A stretch of 64,000 nt of DNA from Crocodylus rhombifer (GCA_038503035.1 JAVSML010019067.1:5523-69522), one strand, 5' to 3'; counted from the first letter of the stretch, positions 36,711-50,300 are shown. Notes: a model not told the origin generated them from the letters alone. Translations and numbers: made by a program.

Positions 36711-38292
36711 GCATCTACCAGGCACGTTCCCTGTGAGGCCCCCATGCCAGCAGCCTGGGCATCAGGAACAGCGCAAACAAGGCTCAAATTGAAGACTTCA
36801 GGATGAAAGTTGGATTCCCTGTTGGAATAAACCCTACCCAGGCGGAAATGAATTGGGCCAGGGGTGGCAAGAGCCAGCTGCATGCCAGGCTCTGCAGAAA
36901 CGAGTGAATAATTCCAGCAAAACGAAGATCCCTGTGTTTATTTGCAAGGTGTCAACAGGGCAGCAGGGACTTGCACGTCAGCCGAGCTCCTCCCACACTC
37001 TCACAGCCACGCGCAGCACTTGTTGGCTTTTTCTTTTGTCCTCGATTCCAGGAAAGCTGCCTGGGTCTGGGTGCTGGACTCACCGTAGGAAGAGATGGCC
37101 CCAAAGTGGAGCTCCTGCAGCCTGAGTCTGCTCCCACCTCCATCTCGTACCAGCCTCAGCTTAATTCAGCAGGGTTGCTCTCGACTTGCATGAGTTGGAA
37201 GGGAATCAGGTGCTTAGACTGAAGTCAAGTCCTAAGGTCTGGGGCTGCTGGATTTGCAGTTCTGGTTCACCCCCACAAAATGATTGAGCTGCTGGAGGGT
37301 CTGATGAACGAGGAGAGATTCACTGAGGGGAACCCGCAAATATGAAGGGGCTGGACCCCAGGGTGGGAGATGGACCACTGTTTGGTGTGGAGCATGAGGC
37401 TGAAGACCCAGAGGTCTGAGTGAAAAGAGATGGGAACCCTCTTACCGAGAGGGTCATGAGCCGGCCAGCTCCTAGATGTTGCAAGCTGGCGTGAGATTGC
37501 AATAGAGCAACACCGACTGAGAGCATGTGAGCACCCGACCTTAGCACTGAGATGATCCAGTGGGTCTCTTCCATTACTGGCTTCTGTGCATAATAATGAC
37601 ATGATTATATGATATGGAAATAAAGTGAGGATTAATCGTTCATCTCATTAGTCCCTGCTTTACCATCTGCCTTACATATGTGCTGGAATCCCTGGTAATG
37701 CCACACAGCTAAGGACAGCCCAGATACGCAGCAAAAGCGAGGGAGAGGGATACAGACACTGCCTGGCAAGGCTGTTAGGAGATCTCCCTCCCATCAGAGA
37801 TAAAATCTCAACACGTTTCCAGCCAAGGCGTGGGATGAAAGCAGCCCTCCAGCACCCGGCTCCAAGCTGGTTCGCCTGGGAGCGTTGCCAGTGCCAAAGA
37901 GCTGCCCAGTTTGCTCCACAGAGAGTGACCCAGCTGCCTTCAAGCAGATCTGACCAGGCTGCACTGGCGCCTTTATGCTGAAACTGTTGGCCTAACAAGT
38001 TTGCCACCGCTCGTGTGCGGGGGGGTAGGTACAAGACACGCAAAGGGATGCACAGAAAAGACACAGAGGTTTATCCAGGCAGTCCCACACCCTGGATGGT
38101 AGCGGTGCATAGTCAAGGGGCAGTGGGCAAAGGTTTTGCTGCCTATGGAGCAGCCATGGAAACACTGATTTTCAACAGCAAAAAGAAAAAAAGGAGGTAA
38201 CATCCCCTGCCAGACCAGCAAACCTCCAGCCACTGCTCATGCACCACCGTCAAGGACACCAAGTGCCACTGCTGCTGCTCTGCCCTGCCCTG

Positions 38293-38322
38293 CTGGAGCT
38301 GGAGCTGGAGCTGGAGCTGGAG
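38293..38322 (+). repeat. (CTGGAG)5 hexanucleotide repeat
   Basis: Five perfect CTGGAG units in an otherwise non-coding stretch. The Leu-Glu run it would encode is a by-product of the repeat, not a gene. Confidence 0.9.
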
Positions 38323-38992
38323 CAGGGTGTAGGGGAAGGAGGAGACAGGAGGGTGAAGCACCCCACAGCTCCATTCCCCTGGTCCCTCCTTAGGCAGTGC
38401 CTAGGGCTTGTGCCCTGCTCACCCCACCTTGTTACACAGCTGAAGAGACAGGTGAAGAGAGATGTCATGCAAACAAGCTCCTGATAAAGTCTCTCGTGCC
38501 CTGTGTGCTCTACTGCTGTAACCGAGCCCAGGACTGGGTACCTCCCACGCAGGCGACATTGTGTAACCAAGTCACTTGGCAATAGCTAATCCCCTGGCCT
38601 GGTCCATCGTGCCCATCCCTCCACTAAGAGGTGGTTAGTCCAGGTCCTGTCCACACTACTACACAGCTGTGGATCTGGACTAGGATGGGATACGGCAACA
38701 ATGGGCTAGGACAGCACACAGAAGGGGGCAAGGTGCAATGCGGCGTCGTGCGGGATTAGCCTAGAACTTGGCCCAGATAAATAAATCCTCCCAGTGAGCG
38801 TTTCCTTCATCTTGCCTTCACATGCACATCCCTGCCGTTGCTGAGATGGGCTACTTTTTAGGAGTGGCCTGTCCATCGGCCAACTTTACGGGGCCCTGCT
38901 GTGGACCCTCTCCCAACACAGGCTCAGTCAGGAGCCCTGCGAGACAGGGATGCCCCCGCTCCCTAGTCAGATAGAAAAGCCAGTGCACTGTT

Positions 38993-39015
38993 TCATTCAT
39001 TCATTCATTCATTCA
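38993..39015 (+). repeat. (TCAT)n microsatellite
   Basis: This is 23 bases of pure TCAT repeat followed by gctg. See the matching inverted copy 1.6 kb downstream. Confidence 0.9.
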
Positions 39016-40631
39016 GCTGTTTCTTCCTACATGCCTGTTAGCAGCCTGCCGTGTGGCCACTGCGTGGGATAGCAAGAGGAAGTACATGAAGAGAACAGGG
39101 GCTGGGGCTGGAATTTCTTAATTAGCACCTCTTGGAGACATGAGTGTCATGATGTTATTGCGGAAACTTCTCTTCCTTCAGCAAGGCGGCCCAGATCCCA
39201 GCTGGGGCAGGCAACGCAGGGGTGCACCCATATCAGAAGCCTGCCGTAGTAGGGTTACGGGGCACTGCTGTACAGGATGGGCACAGCCGGCATGCAGGGA
39301 GTCCAGGCTGAGGGGTGCTGGCAGGGGGAGCAAGCACAGGAATCAGAGGTCAAGGTGGAGGTGCATGGGCAGAGCTAAGCAAGAAGCCAGTGCTGTAGGC
39401 CTTTCATCTTACACACAGTGAAATTCAAATCCCTCCCCCCCCCCAGCCTTGCACACGGGTGCAAAAGCAACAGTGGACCATCAGACAACTGTCTGCAAGC
39501 AATGAGGCAGGGCGGAGCCCCGAACAATAGCCCTCGCATTATCAGGGCACCCTAGGAGTTTGCTCGGGGGAACTGGTGACTGCCAGCACATCGCTCGGCT
39601 CCCAGCTTCCTGCAGCACGAGTCTGGGAGACGTGCTGGGCGGGAGCTGCCTGCAGCACGACTGCTGATTCTCCCACCGAGACAGTCACGCTGCTGCTGCT
39701 GCCACGGAGACGGAGGCACAGATCTGCCGCCGAGGGCACGAGAACCTGCTCGCCGGCACCGCTCGCTCCGCGGGGGGAAACAGACAGTGCCGGGGGCTGG
39801 ATGCAGGGTTTCCAAGGCTCTGGATCCCCGCTAGCGGCAGGCAGAGCTAGGCAGGGGCTGGACTGGGCATCACGCTTGGAGAGAAACAGTCCTGTCCACC
39901 TGCAGACCTGCCACGGCCTGCAATCTTCTGCCGAGTCAGTGGCCGAGGCCTCTGTGCAATGAGTTTGGCAATTCTCAGCCCAGACACTAGTGGCCAAGTG
40001 TCCATGCCACAAGGCCATGCCTGGCCTGCTGCAAGCTGACACCCGGTCCCAGCAGAGTGGCCAAGGATCCCACAGGCCCCAGAGACAGGACTTTTGCTCT
40101 GAGGACCCTGCGGGCAGCTGGTCCTTGCAGGGTCCCACAGTTTCCCTGCTCTGGGGTTGCAAAGAAAAATCAAAGGCCAATGTTTGCCTAGCAGCCCGTT
40201 GGGCTAGTGTGGCTATGGGCACCCCCATTTTGATAGACAATGACACACGAGGGAGTGATGAGACCAGTATCACATCAAGCCGCCTTGGGCTCCTCCATCT
40301 GAGTGACCAGGACCCCGTAGCCTTCAAGCCTATGCCAGAGCAAAACTTGCTAGTGCCTCTGGAGCACAGCCAGCTGCCTCACCTCTGTGGGTGAGTCGCC
40401 CGCTCACCAGGAACATGAGTGTCACCTTTCACCTCCTCTGGGCTCTTTAAACTTCCAGTAGAAACACTCCCAGCCTCTGAGAGAAAGAGACCAAGGCAGC
40501 TAAATGCAATCCTAGGGCCTCTTCACCTCTGATTTGCAGAATCGGGGCAGGGCGCATGTCTCTATGCTGAGCTGAGAGAGGTGCAGCAGCTATTCAGCTG
40601 TCACCTGGCTTGGATCAAACAATAGTGCAGC

Positions 40632-40654
40632 TGAATGAATGAATGAATGAATGA
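40632..40654 (+). repeat. (TGAA)n microsatellite
   Basis: This is 23 bases of pure TGAA repeat. It is the exact reverse complement, including four flanking bases, of the (TCAT)n at 38993-39015. Confidence 0.9.
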
Positions 40655-40944
40655 GCCAGTTTCTGTTCTGACTTACATCTGGGGAAAAACTGAGTCATGC
40701 TTTTAAGCACCGTAGTATCTCAGTGGCGTTGCAGGTGCTCAGATAGTCTGGAGATGGGTGCAGTATTAAGAACCAGGGGAGTGATTAACAGACTCTGAGC
40801 CAGTGTTTGTATCCCCTGGTTAGCAACGTGTGGGGGGATTTGAGATCCTCTGGTGGACGATGCTACTGGAAGCCAAAGAACTGACTGCTCTTCTGGTCTA
40901 TTTAGGAACCTACCTGGCCCCCATCACACTAGCATGCGGTCACT

Positions 40945-41100
40945 GCCCAGGTGGGTGTAGCACTATCATCACCACAAAGAGAGCAGGTGACTTGCCCAAG
41001 GCCACGTGGGAAGTCAGTAGCAGAGCAGGGAACTGCCCGCTCCCTCCCCACCCCAATTGCCCAGTTCCCAGTCCAGCACCCACAGCATACAGGTGCCCCT
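40945..41100 (-). repeat. MIR-like SINE
   Basis: caggtgacttgcccaaggcc, acgtgggaagtcagtagcag, then gttcccagtccagcacccac. Confidence 0.65.
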
Positions 41101-43633
41101 TGCTCTGCCAGTAGCTGGATAGTTGAGTGACCCCTGGGGTGATGCGGAGCCACGCACGGCGAGGCGGCTTCCCCCAGCAAAGGCCAAGCTCTTCAATACA
41201 GGGTCTTTTGCAGAGTCCGTCTGCCTCCCCACCTGCCTGAGCTGGGCAGGTAGTCGGAGCTGGCTGGATCACCCGAAACCCCGGCTCCGCAGCGGGAGGG
41301 TGTGGCTCAGGCCCTGCAGCTCCACTCCCTCCCGGCCTGGCAAAAATGTGCATGACGCTTGCACCAAAACAAACACCGTGGGAGCAGCCTCTTCCCTGGG
41401 CAACAGGTGGGAGAGCCCTGCAATGATCAGAGGCAATACACAGAGGGGGATGCAAGCAGCTGGTGCAGGGCAGGGCTCCCCAGGCAGCCCTGCTCTCCAG
41501 AGGGGAGTCTTCCCTCCCCCAAGCCAGCTCAGACGGGTGCCTCCGACTGCCGTCGCCCTGGTTGGATTCCAGGGGAAGGAACCAGCGCTGGGTTTCCACG
41601 CGCTGCCCCCCCGTCGCGGCCCTGCCTCCAGCTGTGGCAGCATGCCACGCTCTCAGACTTGGGCTCGAGTCTCTTGACCTGGGCTCCATCCCATAGCCGC
41701 CAGACACAGATCTCCCGTGCGCAAGAAGCTGTTATGACAGCGCCTTGTAGCTAGGAAACCGTGCTGGGGAATAGTCTTGTTTTGGCAACGCAGAGCCACG
41801 GCTGAGCCAGAGCCAACTGCAGCGAGGTCATCTACATAGCAGGCAGGCTCCCGCAGGGCCGGAGCGCTCCATCTGGGGAGCGCCGGGCTGCCGGCCCGTT
41901 CCAGGACAGGCTGTGCTAGTGCCGGGCTTCGGCGCCTCGTTCTTGCCCAGAAAAGGGGCACATTTCCCAGGCTGGATTCCCAGCATGACTGCCGCACCTC
42001 TGCCCGCGGTGACTCAGAGCTCGCCGCTGTCAGAAGCTGTTTCCACAGCTCATTCATCACTGGGCCCGGGGAGGACAAGTCCGCCAGGAGGGCTGGCATG
42101 TGCTCCGATCCCGGCCCTGTCTCACCCTGCTGAGCGCCTGCCCGGGGGAGCAATGGGCACAGCTGTGCCATCGGGGTGCCCGGCTGTTCCCAATGATCTG
42201 GGGGCTGCCAGCTCTGAAAAGCTGGCTATCACCTGGTGCTAGTTATCCTGCCGTGGCCAATGGGTCAGGCTGCAGGAATGTGGGCCAGGCAGGTGTGACC
42301 TGCACTGGAGCGATCACGTATCAGCAGCAGCTGTCTGGGGCCAGCTGAGCCAGAGCAGGACGTGCTGGTCTGCAATGTGATTATTAGCTAGTGTCAGTCC
42401 TGATAGGGGCAAATGTACCGAACCGCCGCCTCTTTCCTGTGCCAGGCGTAGCAGCGGGTGTGGGGCCTAGAGCTATGTAGGCAGACTCTCTGCCACCTCT
42501 GCCACGGAGACCCGGCAGCAGCTATGCACCTTGGCATCCGTGGTGGAAGCCCATTGATTGCAAAGAGCCCCAGGCAAGGAGATCCCAATCTACAGCTCAG
42601 CGCTCAGGCAACGGCTGTGAATCGCGTGTCTGACAAGGACGTGCCAGCCTGCCCTGGACTCCGCCAGGGGAAGGGACTCTGCCCACTCAGGTCCCTCAGG
42701 ACCTCCTGGAGGTGTCAGTGCATGCTGTAGGGAAGCTTGGAGAGGAAGTTGCCACCTTGCTTTGGACTGTTTCAGCCCCACGTTACGTTCAAAGCAGAAA
42801 AACCCAAACCTGAGCTGGCGTAAGCACTGAATTTCCTTCCCTCCATGCTGTCTCCCGGCCAGGTGAAAAGTCCATCATAAGTGAGGTGTGGGGAAATCCA
42901 GGATTGAGCAAACATGGAAACATCTGCCTTCCCTTATCCTCCCTGGCCCCTGGCCTCGGTGACCTGTGGCAGCCTCCGGTCGAGGTGGAGCGGCTATGGT
43001 GTCACACTTTCAATCAGGCCGTCTGGAGATCAGTAAGGCCAAGGGGATGTGTTTGCTTGACATACAGCATCGAGAGGCTGGGTGGTCTGGGCTGTAGTGA
43101 TGTCCTTCCCGTCAGGTAGGGCATCACTGCTGCATGGAAGAGCTTGGGGTTATACTCAAAGAAGCCAGCTTGGAGATGGGGGGCCCACACTGAGATGCAA
43201 GACGGTCCCCTTGACAGATGCATATCACTAATAAAACATACTCTTCTGTGCTCCCCGAAGTTGCCTGTGCTCCATGTGTCTGAAAAGGACCATGAAAAGA
43301 TGAAAGAGATTTCTTGTCTGGCCTCCTCACCCCTGGCTATCTGGGGTGTATGCCCTACTGCAGACTCAGGCACTTTCCCATGGTCACCGGGGTCAGCGTT
43401 CTCGTCTCTGGAGAGGGGAACGTGAGCAATGTACCTGTGGAAAGGGCCGTTCCTCTCATTCAGGACCCACGGAGCTGTACACCAATGTCGAGAGCTGGGC
43501 TCCACTTCTCCAAAGAGCTGAGATTGCTCATGTTCGGCTAGAGCTTAAAATATATATGAAAATGCTGCTTCTCATGAGCAAATCCTTGAGGAGATGCAAG
43601 AGGCGATGTGAAACCTGCTATGTCTGAACTCAT

Positions 43634-43708
43634 GGGGCCAGCTCCTCAGGGGGTGTAAAATCAGCATCACAGCCCCATCTGCTCAGGTAGCATAAATCAG
43701 TGCAGCTG
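43634..43708. repeat. Palindromic 'TGTAAATCAG' repeat
   Basis: ggccagctcctcagggggtg is followed by taaaatcagcatcacag and cataaatcagtgcag, the same family as at 22517. Confidence 0.5.
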
Positions 43709-44052
43709 CGTGGATTCCTCTTCCTCCCCGCCCCGAATCGTACCAGCTCACGCAGACTGAGTGTCTGTCTTGTGGCTGGGGTGAAACCCGAACCTGCTGC
43801 CGGTCCCCGAGTTCACACCTTCATCTGGGAGCCGCTTAGCTTCAAGCTGTGTCCAGAAACAGAGGCAGCAGCTAATGCTCGAGGCAGGGACTTGTGTTCC
43901 TGAGGACATGGAGGTGACAGAGAACCGGGCTCTGACTTCCGGCTGCTGAAAGGGTATGACAGGGTTAGTTCATGCTTTTAATGTGTCATGAAAACAATAA
44001 GCAGGGATTTCTTTGCTGGGTCCAGACACTAAGCTCCTAAGTGACTGAAGAC

Positions 44053-44239
44053 CAGGGGTGGGCAAAATGCGGCCCATGGGCCAGATGTGGCCCGCCAGGC
44101 CATTCTAGCCAGCCCACAGGGCCCCTAAAAAATTTAGAAAATTAATATGTATCTGCCCTGGGCTGCCCATCATGTGGCCCTCGATGGCTTGCCAAAACTC
44201 AGTAAGTGGCCCTTCGCCTGAAATAATTGCCTGCCCCTG
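44053..44239. mobile_element. hAT (Charlie-type) non-autonomous element with target site duplication
   Basis: The left terminus caggggtgggcaaaa mirrors the right terminus, whose reverse complement is caggggcaggcaatt. The flanks are ctgaagac (44045-44052) and ctgtagac (44240-44247), an 8-bp duplication with one mismatch. The element is 187 bp, with an internal gcggcccatgggccagatgt block typical of Charlie-derived MITEs. It is too short to encode protein. Confidence 0.85.
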
Positions 44240-45114
44240 CTGTAGACCCACGCTGTCCTCCTCCCCCTGACTTTCCTTATCCCTCCGGTGGCAGTCATCA
44301 CTCCTGTGTCTTGCATCCTAACCAGGGACATGATCCCACCAGTCCCGCCACCCAAGATGGCTTTCTGCACTGGTGCAATGCCCCCAAAAGCAATGAAACC
44401 AACCCTTGCAGGAAGCATTGTGTCTGGTAGCTAATGTTTGCCAGGACTAGGCGTCTGTGGCCCCAATACTGCACCTGGATCCCCACAAGCTGCCTTAAGG
44501 GCTCATTAACTCCCCAGGGACTTGGAGCAGGCCTGAGGGTCTAAATCCGATGGCCGGTCACGACTGTGGATTGCATGCTCTTTAGGGCAGAGGATTGCAC
44601 TGTCTGCCCTGGGCCCCAGTCCAGCAGGCACATGTAACAATGAGCACGTGGCTGCAGCGGGGTGGAGCATGTTCGGGATCTGGGGCCGTGCTGGATTGGG
44701 GCCAGCGCTCCCAGCTCCCTGCAGGAACAAGCCCTAACAGATTTGCTGGAGTCACAGGCAGTTTGTCGTAGTGCCAGGGCTGGGAGCTGGATCTAGTACC
44801 TCCAGGTCCTGTCCACAGCATGTCCACTGCGCCGGGCTACTCATTGGGCCTCCGGGCTGGGGCTGCTTCCTCAACACCAGCTTCACCTAGAGCTGATCTG
44901 TGCCCCATCTTGCATTTACCTGGGCGAAGGTGAGGGGCATTTAAAACTCCCCAGGACTGAAGTACACTTCCCCCACCCCATCGTTTCCTGACCTGTCCTG
45001 AACCAGGGCAGGGTAAGACCTTTGGAGATACAACCGGGGGAACCCCTCAGAAGAGGAGACAGCAGCTAAAGGACGGGGCGCTGGGAGACATACATGTCTC
45101 CTGGGCTCCCATTT

Positions 45115-45245
45115 CTACCCAGGCAATGCCCCCACCTCAGTTTCCCCATGTGTAGCATGGGAATAATGATACCACCCTCCTTTCCATGGAGGCTTCTTAA
45201 CGATGGCCTGCAAAGGGCCGTGAGCTGTTTAGATGCACGGTGCCC
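45115..45245 (+). repeat. MIR-like SINE 3' half
   Basis: cctcagtttccccatgtgta, gcatgggaataatgatacca, then a diverged 3' end. Confidence 0.6.
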
Positions 45246-46743
45246 AAAGGGAGCAAAATAACATCAATCCATGGGAACAGGGCACAGGGCAGGTCCTGGT
45301 TTCTTTGAGGAGGATTCCCTGTGAGCAAGCGGGTTCTGGTCCCCTCGACGTCCGTGTTACGCATTCACTCCCCATCCCGGGGCTTCATTTAGAGGCAGCC
45401 ATGCTGAAAAATCCCACAGAAGAGCAAGCCTGCCGTCCACCCTATTGAGACATTGTCTGAGCGCCTGTTCCGATTGTCACAGGGAGCTGGGAGCTGCCCC
45501 TAGCAGCCAGGCAACCAGGCCCCGAGCACACCCTCAACACAGAGCGGGGAATTTTTAAAGCAGAGGAAAAGCACCATGCCCAAGAATCAGGGCTTCACGC
45601 CACATCTCAACTGGACCCGCTCAAGTCGTACCTTCCTTCAGCCATGAGTCCCCCCATTTTGTTCCTAGCAAAAGCCAGTTGTGTTTTTGAATCCTTGGAA
45701 AGCAGGAAAAAAATTGCAGGCCCTTTTCCTGTTACAAGATCTGCAGCCAAGGACTTCAGAGTGATGAGTGATTTGGAAGCTCGGCCTTGAGAGGCTGTAA
45801 AACATGGGCCTTGTTGCCACAGTGCTGCATGCCCCCCTCTGCAAACAGCCCGCTGGCAAGTGTCTCACGTCAGGGACCCAAAAACAGGAGTCCCCCAAAA
45901 TGCTTTCAAGTCTCACAGTTTGTAGTTTGATTCAGTTTTGCTGAGCGGGTGATTCCCAGACACTCTGCCCTGAGATGTGGGGCAATTGCCAATATTGGGC
46001 TGACACATGAGCTACACTCAGTGGCTCCAGTCTGACTCGGGTCTGACCTGGGTCTCTGATGTGCTGTTTAGTGCTGACCAAGCCCTGTGTGATCATCCTG
46101 TGAAGGTCAGTTCCCTTTTTCATGCCCTCAGTTACTATTAAAAAACCATCATCCCTTCCCTCCGCACTGCCTATCCCCACAATAAAAAGACAAGCCTGGT
46201 CAGGATTTTCATCCCTCACCTTATGCCTTGCCTTCTCTTCGTGGCTTGACAGTTGGGTGGGTTGGGAATCTCTTTTTGGGGAGGCTGGAAAAAGTGAATT
46301 GAAACAGTTCCCAGGAAAGAGCTGGTTTGGACTGATCCCCCAACCAAATTGTCAAAACGCCCCATTCTTGGCTTTCTCCACCTGAAAAAGTGAATGCTTC
46401 TGTTTGAAGCTGCTTCTCACTTTGAAGTTACCAAAAAGGGGATAAAAGCCTTTAAAAGATCGACACCTCCGCAACACGCTCTGGAGTCCTGATGGGAAAT
46501 CTCTTTTGGGTGATCAGCTTATAAATGCACAGACTTTCCATCCCAAGCCCGCGTGGGAGGCCTTGGGAGCGCCAGCGTTCGCACAGGCAGGCAGGCAGGG
46601 AGGTCTAGAAAGGCCCACAAAGCAGACCTGCGGCAGACTGCGAACGGGACTTCTGCTCCCCGGCTCCTTGTTCTAACCTCTGGATCAGTGTCACCCTGGA
46701 GGTGGAAACAGCACATAGGGATCCTGAATCCTGCCCACTAGCT

Positions 46744-47113
46744 CAGGGGTGACCAAGATATAGCCCCTGGGGCCAGATTTGACCCATGGAACCGTGTCAA
46801 CCAGGCCACGGGACTTCCTATGGGTCCAGAAATTTGGCAGCATGGTGAGTGGTGACCAATGAGAGCCCTGCTGCCAAATTTCCAGATGTGTTGGAAGCCC
46901 TGCAGGCTAGATCCAAAGCAGGGAGCTGCGTCCTCTGGCTCACGGGCTGGAAATTTGGCGGTCGGAGGAAAGGTGGCTGCTGCAGCTTTGATAGCCACGG
47001 TTGTTAACACTGCCACCACCAAATTCCATCCCCAAAAGCCATGTGGCATGGCTCCATGCTCCAGATCTGGCCCGCAGACCGGCCCTGCAGAGCTGGAGGA
47101 GTTGGACACCACA
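46744..47113. mobile_element. Degenerate hAT-like DNA transposon (about 370 bp)
   Basis: The left end is caggggtgaccaa and the reverse complement of the right end is tgtggtgtccaac. Both are followed inward by related ggggccagat(t/c)tg blocks. The flanks cactagct (46736-46743) and cactagac (47114-47121) match at 6 of 8 positions, the 8-bp duplication length of hAT elements. No transposase fragment is seen. Confidence 0.6.
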
Positions 47114-48694
47114 CACTAGACCACGCTTTTCTTCCCAGTGACGCGGTCACTTTTGCTCCCACTGAAATACATTAGCATTCGCCTTGAGTTAATAGCAATG
47201 GGGGAGCAAAATGAGACCCCCAGGGGAGCCAGCCCCCAGCCTGGGAGCCCTTGCAAGGCTGCTGCAAACCCTGCAGCTCTGCTCCATGCAGTGAGCTCTG
47301 CCCTGGTCCCACCTCCCGCTCCCAGCCCTTCTGGAACAGATAAACAAGGCGGCTAATCTGATGCGGGGACAGCACCGTAAATGGCTATCCCGACCGACTC
47401 CTGGAATTTCACTTACTGCCCTGACTTCTGGAAGGATCAAAGCCAAGGCAGCTCATCAGCCAGTCACCTGCCAGCCGGACAAGTGCTCTTGTGTTCCTCT
47501 GGGGAGGCCGTGTGACTTGTGGAGCTTTTTAAATAGAAGGGCTGATCTCACAATGGAGAAAATGTTTCCCTGATCTCACATTCATCTGCTAAGGTCAAGG
47601 TTCAGAGAGAGAAAACAGCCCCCACAAGCAGCCCCCTCCACCCCCCCATCCCAGCCACCTCCCAGGCCCGGGGTCCCTGCACATGACATCATCCCCCTCC
47701 AATCGCAGAGGCAGATGGCTGAAGGTTTGGATGCTGGAGGGAGGGGCAGGCAGGCACCACCCTGTTTTCTTCCCAATGCCAGTCCACTGGCGCTGGGTGG
47801 GAGCTGGCACAGCCTGGTTCGGAGAAGAGAAGAGGTGTCTTGCATGGTCTCGGTGAGCGCTGGCAAATTCAGTGCATGGCTGGATGCACAGAGGCACCTA
47901 TCAAGGGCGCGACATCTCTCAGGAGGGGGCATCCTCCACGCAGGCTAGAATCCCTCCTCTCTCCCTTACATCCACCCCAGTTCCCCTCTTCTCCCCATTT
48001 CATGGGTCCTCCCCAGCAGTGTCCTAACTAAGGGCCCTCCTGCCAATATACGTGCCATACGCACCAGGAGCCGGCACAAGGCCCCTCTCCTCACGGGACT
48101 TTGCTCGAGGTCCCAGAAATGCACAGGCTGGACGGGGGTCACGAGCAGAGTGCAGGCAGGTTCAGCTGTGAGGGAGACCCAAGCCACATTGCAGGGACCT
48201 CTCTGCTGTCTGATATGGCATTAGATCACTGAGCAAATGTCCCCCGGGAATGAAGATGCCATGGAACAGACTGTGCTAAGGGCACCATGTCCCCAAGGAC
48301 TCATGTTTCACAGGAATAAAATGTGTTCTGCACTGGATTCCCCCTCTCTAATCCCCAGGGGCTATGTCCATGTAAAGGGCAAAAGAGCAAAGGATGTTAA
48401 AGCAGCAGCAGGCCCTCTCCGCTCTGCTGCAGTTTAGCTCCATTTGAGCCCTGGGCGACACTGGAAATTAGCCCCAGTTCTAGACATCCTGGGAATCCCC
48501 CAGGCAGCAATGCTATGGAGTTTATGTCTGCCTGGAACCCGGGGAAGGTGCAAAGTCTCGGCTTTCCTCCTCTGCACGAGGCACTTTCAGAGATGAAGCT
48601 GTGTTGGCGATTAACTGGTTTCCAGTCCATCCAAGACCTAGTGCTAGCCCCCTTTGCTTTAGCATGTCCTCTCCAGGGAGCTCACAGCACTGTG

Positions 48695-48865
48695 AGGACA
48701 TCAGTGAATTTATCCTCACATTCCCATGTCAGGTGGGTGTTACTGGCCCTAACTGAGAGCTGGGGGAACTGAGGCACAGAGATGAAATGACTTGCCCATA
48801 GTCACACAGTGACTCAGTGGCAGAAGCAGGAAGAGAACCCAGTGGTCCTGATGCCCAGTCCCATA
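48695..48865 (-). repeat. MIR-like SINE
   Basis: gaactgaggcacagagatga, aatgacttgcccatagtcac, agtggcagaagcaggaagag and cctgatgcccagtccca. One of the best-preserved copies. Confidence 0.75.
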
Positions 48866-50300
48866 TTCTGATCTCATGCTGTAGCCAAATAACACTCTTC
48901 TCCCTTGTCTATTTTGCCACCCCATGTTCTATGCTCTTTGTCCTAAATGCCCAAGGACTTGGCACCCACCCCCCAGCAGCCCAGCAATGGGGTTCATAGA
49001 CTCCAGACACAATGGATGTCATGGAAGAGGGGAGCAAGCCATCATCGAATGAGGGAGCCACAGCAAGAACGTGTCCCTGCTGGCTGTCAACGGATGTCAC
49101 TGGGCACTGCTGTGCCCACTGCAATCTACTGGTGCTGCTTGTGTGAGGCCAGGAAGGACTTTTCTCTTGCAATCCCTGCAAGCATGGAAGATAGCAGGTT
49201 TCTAGGCAGCTCCTTTGGCTTGTGGCCTGGTAACAAAAAGGCACCTCTTGATTGGAGTTTGGGACCAAGGGCTTTGCTAGATCAGATCGGCCCATATGTC
49301 CATCCCCTCCTAGCAGCCTTCTTCTGGCCATGCCCAGTACCCGCTACCTGGGCTTGGGGGCTGAGAGTTGTCAAAGCTCCCCAAAGCCATGGTGGTTGGC
49401 TGTGTGTGCGTAGCCAGTGCAACAGAACGGTGAGTGCATCACGTGTGGGCAGACCTGAGTCACCTGCAGTCTAGCTGGCTTGGGAGGACTTCAGAACAGG
49501 CTGTACTAGCCTGCCCACGGCTCGGAGGACTCACTTGAGCAGCTAGCTCATGGTGAAACCCACTGATACCTGAGCCAGCTAGATGACATAGCCAAGTATA
49601 TCAACATGGGCTACAATCACCCCGTGGAGTAGACTTAGCCATCATTGCAGAACGCTTGGTCTCTGGCCTGCCTATCTGCAGCGAGCCCATCTAGATCTGT
49701 CTGGAATTAAAGGCAATGAATAAAAGGGGAAAATACACATGGTTCATCACATACCATATACAGAGCGGGGCTCTAGTGTGGGGAGGGTGGGTTACAGATC
49801 TTCCCTGACAGGGCTGCATTCAGATCCTGGCTTTATGGTACAAATTAAAGCAACTTGCAGCTCCTCTCCATCCCCGGTGGCTGCCACAAAACCGGCACAT
49901 GCTTCAGTCTGATTCAGCTTCTCTCGAGAGGGGCCCTGTGTCTGCGTGGAAGAGGCCCAAGCCTGGAATAGCAGGGGGGCATGCAGGTTGGGATTAGGCA
50001 GAGCTGTGCAGAAGTATGCCGAGCATCTGCCTGCTCACCGCCTGCTGAAACAAATGCTAGGTGGCCCTCATGCTCTCCAGCTCTTCATCTGTTTCCAATA
50101 CTGCGAAGAACTGGATTCAAGTGACTGGCCAGACACTACAGCAGGGCAATCGCATCCTTCCAAGCTGGCTTCGACTCCAGCAGAAACGAGGAAGAAAGAG
50201 CAGGCAAATTTCCACTCCAGCCACCTGCTGCTTGCACCTGCCCCAGTGGAACGGCTCCGGGACCCCGCTGGTGGGGCAAGGCTCATTCCACCGCTGCATC

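Larger units (their letters stand above)
26066..44044. other. Gene-free region 3
   Basis: GC-rich, non-coding. It contains SINE fragments, the duplicated block with the 10-N gap, the 40-bp minisatellite and microsatellites. AATAAA at 27744 has no gene upstream of it. The long - strand frames at 39542-40327 and 40940-41707 show no domain. Confidence 0.65.

Noticed and set aside
39542..40327. 261-codon - strand open frame
   Set aside because: No recognisable domain or signal. The opposite strand also has long frames. Chance ORF.
40940..41707. 255-codon - strand open frame
   Set aside because: Runs into a MIR-like SINE and has no domain. Chance ORF.
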